From positions 10,409 through 74,408 of the forward strand of contig CAVVCH010000009.1 in the NCBI GenBank assembly GCA_963746605.1: a stretch of DNA of 64,000 nucleotides, given 5' to 3'. This stretch comes from CAVQSS01 sp963746605 (lineage in GTDB: Bacteria; Desulfobacterota; RBG-13-43-22). Shown here in pieces: positions 45,058 to 53,456 of the stretch (positions within the stretch are counted from its first letter, which is position 1; each line of letters starts with the position of its first letter). Both the position numbers and the translations under genes were made by a program. The notes beneath the pieces are model-generated. The model was given only the letters and a program-made list of their open reading frames with translations, ran no database searches and was not told the origin of the DNA.

Positions 45058-45810
45058 TTATTCAAATAGACGGTCGCCCTTCGAATTATTCTTTAGCCAG
45101 CGGATGGCCTCCGGCAGGCGTAAGGAACCGCTGTAGATCGCCTTCCCGGTTATCAGCCCCGCCACCCCAAACTTTTCCAAACGGGCCATCTTTTGAACAT
45201 CCTCCAGGGTGGCAATCCCACCGGCGGCAATGACCGGGACTTGCAGCCCTCGGGCCAGACGTTGGGTGGACCGCTGCGCCGGTCCTTTCTGGGTCCCATC
45301 CCGACGGATATCAGTATAGATGATGGCCCGCACCCCCCAGTCTTCGTAATTCCGGCCCAAATCCAGCGGGTCCTGGGAAGTAACCTCGGTCCAACCTTCG
45401 ACGGCCACCCGGTTGTTCCGGGCGTCAATTCCGATGATGATCCGGCCGGGGAAGAGGCGACAGGCCTCCCGGGCCACCGAAGGCTGTTTCTGGGCGATGG
45501 TTCCCAGAATAACCTGGGAGACACCGGCCTCCACATACCGCTCGATGGTTTTCAGATCGCGAATCCCCCCACCCAGTTGAACCGGAATGGAGACGGATCG
45601 GACTATCGTTTCAATGAGCGAAAAATTACGGGGACCCTTTTCGAAGGCCCCGTCCAGATCCACCACATGGAGGCGTTCCGCCCCTTGAGAGACCCACTGG
45701 CGGGCCATCTGCACCGGGTCATCGGAAAAGATGGTAACCGCTTCCGCTTTCCCTTCCCGCAAACGGACGCACTGGCCCTGTTTGATATCGACTGCCGGAA
45801 TAATAATCAT
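45058..45810 (-). CDS. hisA: Phosphoribosylformimino-5-aminoimidazole carboxamide ribotide isomerase
   Basis: 250 residues, TIM barrel. Catalytic Asp in IIPAVDIKQGQCVRL near residue 8, GGGIRDLKTIERYVEAG, the second Asp in YTDIRRDGT, and VIAAGGIATLEDV. It catalyses the Amadori isomerisation of histidine synthesis. The usual neighbours hisH and hisF are absent from this window. It lies 58 bp after the CsgG-like gene. Confidence 0.95.
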   Translation of the reverse strand: MIIIPAVDIKQGQCVRLREGKAEAVTIFSDDPVQMARQWVSQGAERLHVVDLDGAFEKGPRNFSLIETIVRSVSIPVQLGGGIRDLKTIERYVEAGVSQVILGTIAQKQPSVAREACRLFPGRIIIGIDARNNRVAVEGWTEVTSQDPLDLGRNYEDWGVRAIIYTDIRRDGTQKGPAQRSTQRLARGLQVPVIAAGGIATLEDVQKMARLEKFGVAGLITGKAIYSGSLRLPEAIRWLKNNSKGDRLFE

Positions 45811-45868
45811 CGGATTCTTGGCAGAGGCGCGGCCCCCCCAAAGCCGGCGATCGGTTGGGTTTCCCCTT

Positions 45869-46540
45869 TCATTCCAAAGCTTGGGGGCCGGGAAGACTCT
45901 TGATCATCTCGACCAAGCCCGCCTTGGCCAGTTCTTCCGCCGTCATCCAGCGCAAACCCCTCTTGGCAACCTCACCCAGTTGGAACAGATCCTCCGAGAG
46001 GGATTTCTGGGTCTGGTTGAATTGGTTTTTCCAAACGATAGACCCGTCGCGGACCCGGAGAAGATGCAGGTCCAGGGATACGGAAGCCGGTTCGTTGACT
46101 CCGTAAGAGGCCCCTTTGCGATTCTGATAACGGAAAACTCCTCCCCAAATCACCCCATCCGCCTGCAGCTCCTGCCCGAGAGCCTTCATCAAGGCCTTGG
46201 GGTCTTGATCAATTTTTTTAGCCAGGTGGGTCTGAAGGACCCCTTCCGCCTGCCCGGGGCTGATCAATTCGTACCCTTTGGCCTGATCCTTCAGGATGTC
46301 CCAAACCATTTGGGTCAGGATGGGGCTGGGATCCCCTTCCACCTTTCCGGCGCCTAAGATATTGCCGCAAGCCCGACAGCGGACGATGTCTGAATAGTCG
46401 GTTCTCTCCAACTGGAAGGGTACCAGGACCAGACGTTTTTTAGCCGTCCCATCGACGGCCCAGGCGCCGGTCCACAGACCCCCCAAAAGAACCAGGCCGG
46501 CCAGAGTTCCCCAAAGTCGAACCATCAAAATTCGCTTCAT
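45869..46540 (-). CDS. Exported CsgG/GNA1162-like protein with a CxxC motif
   Basis: 223 residues. Signal peptide at 1-28 (MVRLWGTLAGLVLLGGLWTGAWA). KKRLVLVPFQLERTDYSD, LTQMVWDILKDQAKGYELISPGQAEGVL, LGQELQADGVIWGGVFRYQNR and ASVSLDLHLLRVRDGSIVWKNQFNQTQKSL resemble the periplasmic nucleotide-binding-like fold of CsgG/GNA1162 and related lipoproteins. A CRACG motif sits near residue 55, absent from most relatives I can recall. Overlaps the hisB stop by 4 bp, so it is translated with hisB although it looks unrelated to histidine synthesis. Confidence 0.6.
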   Translation of the reverse strand: MKRILMVRLWGTLAGLVLLGGLWTGAWAVDGTAKKRLVLVPFQLERTDYSDIVRCRACGNILGAGKVEGDPSPILTQMVWDILKDQAKGYELISPGQAEGVLQTHLAKKIDQDPKALMKALGQELQADGVIWGGVFRYQNRKGASYGVNEPASVSLDLHLLRVRDGSIVWKNQFNQTQKSLSEDLFQLGEVAKRGLRWMTAEELAKAGLVEMIKSLPGPQALE

Positions 46541-47133
46541 CCCAATATCCCCTTAGTCGAAACGACTTGTAGCCGCCCTGGCAGGCGGCGGCCGGCTTGC
46601 TGCAGGGCCCGGCCTAACCCTTTAAACATGGCCTCAATGATATGGTGCAGGTTTTCTCCGTGCAGCACCTGGATATGCAGGGTCACCCCGGCGCGATTAA
46701 CCAGAGCCTGAAAGAATTCCTTAATAAGTCCGACATCAAAGCCTTCCACTCGGATTTTTCTGGTTTTCCAGCCATAGTGCAAGTGGGGACGCCGGGAAAT
46801 ATCCAAGGCCACTAATACCAGGGCCTCATCCATGGGCAAGAGGACGCTCCCGTAGCGATTCACCCCCGTTAAATCATGGAAGCATTGATTCAGGGCTTCA
46901 CCCAGACAGAGCCCGATATCCTCAACTGTATGATGAAAACCCACCTCAATATCCCCGGAAGCCTGGAGGGTCAAATCCATCCGGCCGTGATGGGTCAGAA
47001 GCTCCAGCATATGATTCAAAAAAGGGACCGGGGTTTGAATCCGAGTCTTCCCGGTCCCGTCAAACTGCAAGGCCAGGCGAATCTGGGTTTCTTTCGTCTC
47101 TCGGTCTACTTTTCCGATTCGCTTCGGGGGCAT
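46537..47133 (-). CDS. hisB: Imidazoleglycerol-phosphate dehydratase
   Basis: 198 residues, monofunctional. The His-rich metal sites are FLNHMLELLTHHGRMDL, VGFHHTVEDIGLCLGEAL, RPHLHYGWK and ENLHHIIEAMFKGLGRAL. It dehydrates imidazoleglycerol phosphate in histidine synthesis. First of a hisB-CsgG-like-hisA group. The ATG has no strong ribosome binding site. Confidence 0.96.
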   Translation of the reverse strand: MPPKRIGKVDRETKETQIRLALQFDGTGKTRIQTPVPFLNHMLELLTHHGRMDLTLQASGDIEVGFHHTVEDIGLCLGEALNQCFHDLTGVNRYGSVLLPMDEALVLVALDISRRPHLHYGWKTRKIRVEGFDVGLIKEFFQALVNRAGVTLHIQVLHGENLHHIIEAMFKGLGRALQQAGRRLPGRLQVVSTKGILG

Positions 47134-47270
47134 CCTTTAAACCTTTAGAAAAACCGTTTCATCGAGAGCAAGCGACCGGGAAGGCTCAATTTCAAACTAA
47201 CCCCCCCTACCCAGGGCAGGTACCCCGAGGCATGAAGATAAAAGGGATAAATAACAGCTTAACTGCATTC

Positions 47271-47308
47271 ATTAATAATTAATAATCAATTGTTAATTAT
47301 TAACTATT
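47271..47308. repeat. 38-bp AT-rich dispersed repeat, copy 1
   Basis: Starts ATTAATAATTAATAATCAAT and is identical over 38 bases to the reverse complement of 59830-59867. It is nearly palindromic around CAATTG. The last base is the 3' A of tRNA-Ala, so the repeat abuts the tRNA end exactly. Confidence 0.75.
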
Positions 47309-47383
47309 GGTGGAGATGGGGGGGATCGAACCCCCGGCCTGTACGTTGCGAACGTACCGCTCTCCCATCTGAGCTACATCCCC
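47308..47383 (-). tRNA. tRNA-Ala (CGC)
   Basis: 76 nt with CCA encoded. GGGGATG pairs with CATCTCC (one G-T pair); D-arm AGCTCAGATGGGAGAGC; anticodon stem GTACG/CGTAC with loop TTCGCAA (anticodon CGC); T-arm GGGGGTTCGATCCCCC. Alanine identity is supported by the anticodon; a G3-U70 pair should be confirmed by folding software. Confidence 0.92.
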
Positions 47384-47401
47384 GCCGAGTCAAAAAATTC
47401 G

Positions 47402-47430
47402 TTGACTTTCTTAATGAAAATACATACTAT
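47402..47430 (+). promoter_or_regulatory. Sigma-70 promoter of rpsT
   Basis: TTGACT (47402-47407), 17-bp spacer, TACTAT (47425-47430). The predicted transcript starts near 47437, about 30 nt before the rpsT start codon. Confidence 0.65.
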
Positions 47431-47468
47431 ACCCTTTTTAAAATTTTTTCAAGAAAAAGGAGACCCTT

Positions 47469-47744
47469 TTGGCCAACCATCCCTCAGCCTTGAAACGGGT
47501 GAAGCAGTCCCAAGCGCGCCGCGTGCGTAACATAAGTACCAAATCACGCGTTAAAACAACGATTAAAAAATTCTATACCGTCTTGGAGGCCGGCTCCATG
47601 GAATCGGCCCGTCCGGCACTGATTCAGGCCATAGCCCAAATCGACCGGGCCGCCTCCAAGGGAGTCATCCACCATCGTACGGCCTCGCGGAAAATATCCC
47701 GGTTGTCGAAAAAACTGCACAGAGACTCCGTCCAGCCCGCTTAA
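47469..47744 (+). CDS. rpsT: 30S ribosomal protein S20
   Basis: 91 residues from a TTG start (AAAAAGGAGACCC upstream). ANHPSALKRVKQSQARRVRN, KSRVKTTIKKFY and KGVIHHRTASRKISRLSKKL are the S20 signature. TTG or other weak starts are common for rpsT and tie in with autoregulation in E. coli. It is a lone plus-strand gene between minus-strand blocks. Confidence 0.97.
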   Translation: MANHPSALKRVKQSQARRVRNISTKSRVKTTIKKFYTVLEAGSMESARPALIQAIAQIDRAASKGVIHHRTASRKISRLSKKLHRDSVQPA

Positions 47745-47808
47745 CGGCAGGTCGACCCCCGCGCCGCTATCCGACCGATGGCTGGTTGTCGCTCTGCCCG
47801 GACGGTGA

Positions 47809-48339
47809 TCAGAAGTTCTCTAAAATACTGCTGTAAATCCTTTCGGCCAGGTCCTTGGCAATCTTTCTCAGGGCCTCCTCGCGATTCCGATCGGTCTGAT
47901 TGGGGTCTCCCCCCACCCGGAAAGTCTCGGAGCGGATCATATCCAGATTCTGCCAGAGTATTTTCTGGTTGTCCGCCCGCCGGAAAATGATTTCCAAGTT
48001 CACGGTCACCTTCCGGTCCACCGATTGGGTCTGGCTGGTATAAATCACCGAATCCACCGTGGACGATTTAATCCTTCCGGAGATGATCCCCTGCGCGTTG
48101 GCCTCCGAAGCCACCCCGATAATCCCGCCGCGGGTGAATTCGTAGATTAAGGCGTTGGCAAAAATGACCTCGGCCCCCGTTTCGGTGGTGTTGTTGACAA
48201 AAACCGGGATGTGAACCGCCTTAATATCGGGGGGCAGGTTGTTCACCGTTCCCCGGAATCCATAGCCGCAGCCGCAAAAAAACATCACCCCCAAAAGTCC
48301 GATCAGCCGGATCATCCTCCACCTTACTTTTCTAGGCAT
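47809..48339 (-). CDS. lptE: LPS-assembly lipoprotein LptE
   Basis: 176 residues. Lipobox FFCGC near residue 22, then GYGFRGTVNNLPPDIKAVHIPVF and AEVIFANALIYEFTR; C-terminal LAERIYSSILENF. The fold and position after leuS are typical of LptE, which plugs LptD in the outer membrane during LPS delivery. Its presence indicates an LPS-bearing diderm. Confidence 0.85.
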   Translation of the reverse strand: MPRKVRWRMIRLIGLLGVMFFCGCGYGFRGTVNNLPPDIKAVHIPVFVNNTTETGAEVIFANALIYEFTRGGIIGVASEANAQGIISGRIKSSTVDSVIYTSQTQSVDRKVTVNLEIIFRRADNQKILWQNLDMIRSETFRVGGDPNQTDRNREEALRKIAKDLAERIYSSILENF

Positions 48340-48420
48340 CCTGTTCCTCCCATCCGGACGGTGCGGACCGTTTCCGGACGACCCGCGTTCTTAAACCTCG
48401 GGGTTTGCCGGCCGGCCTGA

Positions 48421-50919
48421 TTAGCGAATGACGATATTGATCAGTTTATTCTGAACAACCACTGTCTTAACGATTTCCTTACCCTTCAGCCAGACCTGAA
48501 CCCTGGGGTCTTCCAGGGCCTGTCCTTTTACTTCCTCTTCCGAGGCGCTAATTTTCACGGTCAGCCGGCTGCGCACCTTCCCGTTGACCTGCACCACCAG
48601 TACCCGTTCATCTTCACTCAAGGCTCCGGGATCCCAGGGGGGCCAGGGCTGACTCTGGGCCTGCCCCTCTTTGCCCAACATCGCCCAAAGCTCCTCAGCC
48701 AAATGAGGCACCATGGGGGATAGCAGTATCAGCAGGGTTTCCATGGTTTTAGAAAAAATAGAACGGCTGGGGGGATCGTTCAACCCTTCCCCTCGAAAGA
48801 GATAGAGGGCATTGACCAGTTCCATAATGGCGCTGATGGCTGTGTTGAAGTGAAAACGGTCTTCGATATCCTCGGTGACTTTTTTGATGGTTTGATTCAG
48901 TTTGATGTGCAGGCTCCGATTTTTCCCGCTCAGGGCGCCTGCCTCCCCGAGGGATGCCGGTCCTTCCAGAAGGGTCAGGTCTTCCTGGACCAGATTCCAG
49001 ACCCGGTTCAGAAAACGATAGGACCCTTCCACCCCCTGATCGCTCCAGTCCAGGTCTCTTTCCGGCGGGGCGGCGAAAAGGCAGAAAAGGCGAACGGTAT
49101 CAGCCCCGTACTGGCGGATCAAGGCATCGGGATCCACCACATTTCCCTTGGATTTGGACATCTTGGATCCGTCTTTGATCACCATCCCCTGGGTGAGGAG
49201 ATTGGTGAAGGGCTCGCTGACCGTCACCCAGCCCAGATCCCGGAGCACTCGGGTGAAAAATCGGGAGTAGAGAAGATGCAGAACGGCGTGCTCGATGCCC
49301 CCGATGTATTGATCCACGGGCATCCAATAGCCTACCCGTTCCCGGTCCAAGGGTCCCTGATCGAAATCAGGGCAGGTATACCGCTCAAAATACCAGGAAG
49401 ATTCCACAAAAGTGTCCATGGTATCGGTCTCCCGTCTTCCCGGCCCCTGGCATTTCGGACATCGGGTCCGAACGAATTCGGGAAGCAGCGGCAAAGGCGA
49501 CCCTCCGCCGGACGGGATTTGGGCCTCCAGGGGCAACACCACCGGCAGATCGGCCTCGGGCACCGGAACGATGCCGCATTGCTCACAGTACACCATGGGG
49601 ATCGGCGCCCCCCAGTAACGCTGACGAGATACCCCCCAGTCCCTAAGGCGGTATTGGACCCGACCACGCCCCCGCCCCAGTTCTTCCAGATGCCGGGTGA
49701 TGGCGCCCTTACCGGCCTCGTTGTCTAAACCGTTGAAGGGGCCGGATTGGACCAAATACCCGGGGCCCTCGTAGGCCGCGGTCATAGACTCCGGAGTCTG
49801 CGAAGGGCTTTCTGGCGGTTGGACCACCACCCGGAGCGGAAGCCCGTATTGGCGGGCGAATTCAAAATCCCGCTGGTCATGGGTGGGGACGGCCATGACC
49901 GCTCCGGTTCCATAGCCCCAGACGACGAAATTGGCCGCGTAAATGGGTACCCGTTCCCCGGTCAGCGGATGGAGACAATAGGCCCCGGTAAAAATACCCT
50001 CCTTGACCAAGTCCGCCTCCAGTCGCTGGGACGGATCCTGGGCCTGCACCTTCCGGATAAAATCCAGGACCGGGGTTTCCTGCGACGTACCCCGGATCAC
50101 TTCCCGGATCAGGGGATGTTCCGGGGCCAGGCTCATAAAGGTGGCGCCGAACAGGGTGTCCGGACGGGTGGTAAAGACCGACAGGACTCCGGATCCCTTT
50201 TCCAACGGAAAATCGATTTCCGCCCCTTCACTTCTGCCGATCCAGTTACGCTGCATGACCAGGACCTTTTCCGGCCAGCCCGGCAGGTTTTCACAACCCT
50301 GAAGCAGCTCATCGGCATACCGGGTGATGCGAAAAAACCACTGTTCCAGTTCTTTGGAGCCCACGACCTGATCGCAGCGCCAGCAGCGTCCGTCGCCTAC
50401 CACTTGCTCATTGGCCAAGACCGTTTGGCAGCGATCGCACCAGTTGACCAGCGATTTCTTCCGAACCACCAATCCCCGTTCCCACATCTTGAGAAAGAAA
50501 AGCTGCTCCCAGCGGTAATAGGAGGGGTCGCAGGTGGCCAGTTCCCGGTCCCAGTCATAACTGAATCCCAGGCGTTTCAGTTGGACCCGCATGGCTTCGA
50601 TATTGTCGTAGGTCCAGCGAGCCGGATGAATGCCGCGGGCCAGGGCCGCATTTTCCGCCGGCATCCCGAAGGCGTCCCAGCCCATGGGATGGAGGACATT
50701 AAAACCCCGCATCCTTTTATAACGAGCCACCACATCCCCGATGGAGTAGTTGCGCACATGACCCATGTGGATCTTCCCGGAGGGATAGGGGAACATTTCC
50801 AGGAGATAGTATTTCTCTTGATCCGGGTTTTCTCGGGCCCGGTAGGGTTTTTCCTTTTCCCAGCGGGCCTGCCATTTGGTTTCAATCGCTTCCGGATTAT
50901 ATTTGTTTTTTATGACCAC
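48421..50919 (-). CDS. leuS: Leucyl-tRNA synthetase
   Basis: 832 residues from GTG at 50917-50919, with GGGGGGAGAGGGA just upstream; the ATG at 50932-50934 is the alternative. Longer in-frame extension would run through the inverted repeat array and is rejected. HIGH region PSGKIHMGHVRNYSIGDVVA, CP1 editing domain with FTTRPDTLFGATF and YGTGAVMAVPTHDQRDFEFA, a zinc knuckle (RTRCPKCQGPGRRETDTMDTF) and KMSKS in DGSKMSKSKGNV. It charges tRNA-Leu. Confidence 0.96.
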   Translation of the reverse strand: MVIKNKYNPEAIETKWQARWEKEKPYRARENPDQEKYYLLEMFPYPSGKIHMGHVRNYSIGDVVARYKRMRGFNVLHPMGWDAFGMPAENAALARGIHPARWTYDNIEAMRVQLKRLGFSYDWDRELATCDPSYYRWEQLFFLKMWERGLVVRKKSLVNWCDRCQTVLANEQVVGDGRCWRCDQVVGSKELEQWFFRITRYADELLQGCENLPGWPEKVLVMQRNWIGRSEGAEIDFPLEKGSGVLSVFTTRPDTLFGATFMSLAPEHPLIREVIRGTSQETPVLDFIRKVQAQDPSQRLEADLVKEGIFTGAYCLHPLTGERVPIYAANFVVWGYGTGAVMAVPTHDQRDFEFARQYGLPLRVVVQPPESPSQTPESMTAAYEGPGYLVQSGPFNGLDNEAGKGAITRHLEELGRGRGRVQYRLRDWGVSRQRYWGAPIPMVYCEQCGIVPVPEADLPVVLPLEAQIPSGGGSPLPLLPEFVRTRCPKCQGPGRRETDTMDTFVESSWYFERYTCPDFDQGPLDRERVGYWMPVDQYIGGIEHAVLHLLYSRFFTRVLRDLGWVTVSEPFTNLLTQGMVIKDGSKMSKSKGNVVDPDALIRQYGADTVRLFCLFAAPPERDLDWSDQGVEGSYRFLNRVWNLVQEDLTLLEGPASLGEAGALSGKNRSLHIKLNQTIKKVTEDIEDRFHFNTAISAIMELVNALYLFRGEGLNDPPSRSIFSKTMETLLILLSPMVPHLAEELWAMLGKEGQAQSQPWPPWDPGALSEDERVLVVQVNGKVRSRLTVKISASEEEVKGQALEDPRVQVWLKGKEIVKTVVVQNKLINIVIR

Positions 50920-51000
50920 TCCCTCTCCCCCCATAAACGCTACGTTGTTTCGTGAACATTCAAAGGCTTCATTTATATCGTATAGGGGTGTTTTAAAAGA

Positions 51001-51097
51001 TGAACGTCGAACGTCCAACATCGAACGTCCAACATCGAATGAAAAACAAACATCCACATTCGGCGTTGGATGTTGGACGTTCGATGTTCGATGTTCA
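51001..51097. repeat. Inverted arrays of degenerate 7-bp repeats
   Basis: Two 41-base arms (51001-51041 and 51057-51097) are reverse complements with about eight mismatches, separated by 15 bp. Each arm is about six units of YSAACRT (for example CGAACGT, CCAACAT). The mismatches fall mostly at the same degenerate positions in each unit. Located between leuS and nusB. Confidence 0.75.
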
Positions 51098-51148
51098 TGT
51101 TTTCCAGTAACCCTTCCACAGTCGATCCGGGCAAGAATAACTTAGCGC

Positions 51149-51661
51149 TTATGCCCTGCCCTTCCTCGGTCGTCCCTTCGCCTTTCCGGAGTCCGGAGGA
51201 GGTGTTTTATTCCCCTCCCGGTCTATTTCTTCCGGGCCCCCCGCGTTCGGGGCCGGCGTTTGGATCTCGGCTAAAATACTATCCAATATGCCGTTGATGA
51301 AAGCGCTGGATTCTTCGCTTCCGTACCGTTTTCCCAAATCGATGGCTTCATTGATAGCCGACTTGGGAGGCGTATCACCGCCGAACCGCAGTTCATACAC
51401 GGCCAAGCGAAGGATATTTCGATCTACCGGCGACATGCGTTCCAACCGCCAGTGCTGAGAATGACGGCGGATCAGCAGATCAATTTGTTTCTTTTGTTCA
51501 CAAACCCCCTGAACCAATTTTCGGAAGAAGGGATAGCCCTCCTCCTGGGGGGGATAATTTTTCTCGAAAACCATCAACCCCTGTTGAAAGTCCCCGGGGT
51601 TTAGGTCCAGTTGGAACAGGGCCTGGATGGCCGATTCCCTGGATTGCCGTCGACTCGCCAT
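51149..51661 (-). CDS. nusB: Transcription antitermination protein NusB
   Basis: 170 residues. SRRQSRESAIQALFQLDLN at the start, MSPVDRNILRLAVYELRF and KSAINEAIDLGKRYGSEESSAFINGILDSI are diagnostic. It binds boxA with S10 in rRNA antitermination. The last 30 residues are a low-complexity basic/Pro-rich tail not needed by the fold. It lies 38 bp after ribH. Confidence 0.95.
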   Translation of the reverse strand: MASRRQSRESAIQALFQLDLNPGDFQQGLMVFEKNYPPQEEGYPFFRKLVQGVCEQKKQIDLLIRRHSQHWRLERMSPVDRNILRLAVYELRFGGDTPPKSAINEAIDLGKRYGSEESSAFINGILDSILAEIQTPAPNAGGPEEIDREGNKTPPPDSGKAKGRPRKGRA

Positions 51662-51699
51662 AGCGTCTGAAGAAGTTTTTCGGGATTTTCTAAGAAAAG

Positions 51700-52171
51700 T
51701 TAGTCGTTCAGACGGCGAAGAAGGTCGACCATCTCAATCCCCGCAATGGCCGCGCTCCAACCCTTTATTGCCGGCCTTGGATCCGGCCCGTTCAATGGCC
51801 TGTTCCAAGGTATCGGCCGTAATGACGCCAAAGACCATGGGCACCCCGGTTTCCAAAGAGGCATTGGCCACCCCCTTGGATACTTCAGCGCTGACATATT
51901 CAAAATGGGGAGTGGCCCCCCGGATCACCGCCCCCAGGCAGATCACGGCGTCATACTTGTTGAGCAGGGCGATTTTCTTGGCCAGGAAAGGGATTTCATA
52001 AGCCCCGGGAACCTTGAAAACGTCCACATCCTGCTCTTGGGCCCCGTTTCGGATGAGGGCATCCAGGGCCCCTCCCTGCAGGTGATCACTGATGAAATCA
52101 TTAAAGCGGCTGACCACCAACGCGAATTTCATTCCTTCCGCTTGCAGTTTTCCCTCATAGACTTTGGTCAT
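51700..52171 (-). CDS. ribH: 6,7-dimethyl-8-ribityllumazine synthase (frameshifted at the C-terminus)
   Basis: ATG at 52169-52171 with CAGGAGGGG upstream. VVSRFNDFISDHLQGGALDAL, KVPGAYEIPFLAKKIA, CLGAVIRGATPHFEYVSAEV and VPMVFGVITADTLEQAIERAG are typical. Frame 1 ends with an unnatural LERGHCGD at 51734. The correct end, GWSAAIAGIEMVDLLRRLND, is in the next frame and stops at 51700. Removing one G of AAAGGGTT near 51765 restores 156 residues, the normal length. It joins a pyrimidine and a butanone phosphate in riboflavin synthesis. Confidence 0.92.
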
Positions 52172-52215
52172 GTTCCCCTCCTGATAAATAAATTCAAATC
52201 CGAAACCTAAACCCG

Positions 52216-53421
52216 TCAGAGGGGCAGATTCAGCAGATGCCCCATTTTTTCGCACTTGGTTTTCAGATAGTTGATATTTTCTTTTTGGGGAAAGACCTCG
52301 ATCGGCACCCGTTCGGTTACCTGGATACCGTATCCCTCCAGGCCGATTATCTTTTTGGGATTATTGGTCATCAGGCGCATTTTTCGCACCCCCAAATCGG
52401 CTAAAATCTGAGCCCCGATGCCGTAATCGCGCAGGTCGGCCTTGAACCCCAAGGCCTCATTGGCCTCCACGGTGTCCTTACCCTGATCCTGAAGCATATA
52501 GGCCCGCAGCTTGTTGACCAGCCCGATCCCCCTACCCTCCTGGTGCATATAGAGGAGAACCCCTCGGCCTTCTTCCTCGATCCGCTGCAGGGCGGAAATC
52601 AGCTGGTCTCCGCAGTCACAGCGCAACGATCGGAAGACATCTCCTGTCAGACACTCGGAATGAACCCGGACCAGGATTTCCTCTTTCGATTTGATCTCCC
52701 CTTTTACCAGGGCCAAATGCTGGTGTTCATCCACGTCATTTTCATAGACGATGGCCTTAAAAGCGCCATAGGCCGTGGGCAGGACCGTCTCCGCCCGCCG
52801 GTGGACAAAGGACTCGTTCTGAAATCGGTATTCGATCAGGTCCCGGATGGAAATAATTTTCAACCCGTGTTCCCGGGCGAAGATCTCCAGGTCCGGGAGC
52901 CGGGCCATGGTCCCGTCATCCTTCATGATCTCGCAAATCACCCCATAGGGCTTTAGGCCGGCCATGCGGGCCAGGTCCACCGAGCCTTCGGTTTGGCCGG
53001 TACGCACCAGCACCCCGCCCTTTCGGGCCCGCAACGGAAACACATGGCCGGGACTGACCAGATCTTCCGGAAGGGTATCATCGGCGATAGCCGTCCGAAT
53101 GGTCGTTGCCCGGTCATGGGCTGAAATACCGGTGGTCACACCCCGGCGCGCCTCAATCGATACAGTAAAGGCCGTCTTAAACGGGGAGGTATTGTTTTGA
53201 ACCATCATGGGCAATTGCAACTGCTCAATCCGTTCGGCCGTCAGGGATAGACAAATCAAGCCCCGGCCGTACCTGGCCATAAAACTGATGGCCTCCGGAG
53301 TGACCTTCTCGGCGGCCATGGTCAGGTCCCCCTCATTCTCCCGGTCCTCGTCATCTACCAGGATGACCATTTTCCCGGCTTGAATATCTTCCACTGCCTC
53401 TTCAATCGGTGCCATGGGCAT
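52216..53421 (-). CDS. ribBA: Bifunctional DHBP synthase / GTP cyclohydrolase II
   Basis: 401 residues. The N-terminal DHBP synthase domain (1-200) has VDDEDRENEGDLTMAAE and SAHDRATTIRTA. The C-terminal GTP cyclohydrolase II domain has the zinc ligands in ECLTGDVFRSLRCDCGDQL and YMHQEGRGIGLVNKLRAY. It supplies both precursors of riboflavin. It sits between ribE and ribH, 44 bp from the latter. Confidence 0.97.
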   Translation of the reverse strand: MPMAPIEEAVEDIQAGKMVILVDDEDRENEGDLTMAAEKVTPEAISFMARYGRGLICLSLTAERIEQLQLPMMVQNNTSPFKTAFTVSIEARRGVTTGISAHDRATTIRTAIADDTLPEDLVSPGHVFPLRARKGGVLVRTGQTEGSVDLARMAGLKPYGVICEIMKDDGTMARLPDLEIFAREHGLKIISIRDLIEYRFQNESFVHRRAETVLPTAYGAFKAIVYENDVDEHQHLALVKGEIKSKEEILVRVHSECLTGDVFRSLRCDCGDQLISALQRIEEEGRGVLLYMHQEGRGIGLVNKLRAYMLQDQGKDTVEANEALGFKADLRDYGIGAQILADLGVRKMRLMTNNPKKIIGLEGYGIQVTERVPIEVFPQKENINYLKTKCEKMGHLLNLPL

Positions 53422-53456
53422 ACGCGCTACTCCTTATTTTCGAAATTCCTTCCACA

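Noticed and set aside
50920..51057. N-terminal extension of leuS by up to 46 codons
   Set aside because: The extension reads through one arm of the inverted repeat array; the synthetase domain starts at the GTG preceded by a purine-rich ribosome binding site.
51001..51097. Short repeats resembling a CRISPR array
   Set aside because: Units are 7 bp, degenerate, contiguous and in inverted arms; there are no spacers and no cas genes.
52172..52255. 28-codon extension of ribH upstream of the chosen ATG
   Set aside because: The strong ribosome binding site lies directly before ATG at 52171, and the extension overlaps the ribBA stop region without conserved sequence.
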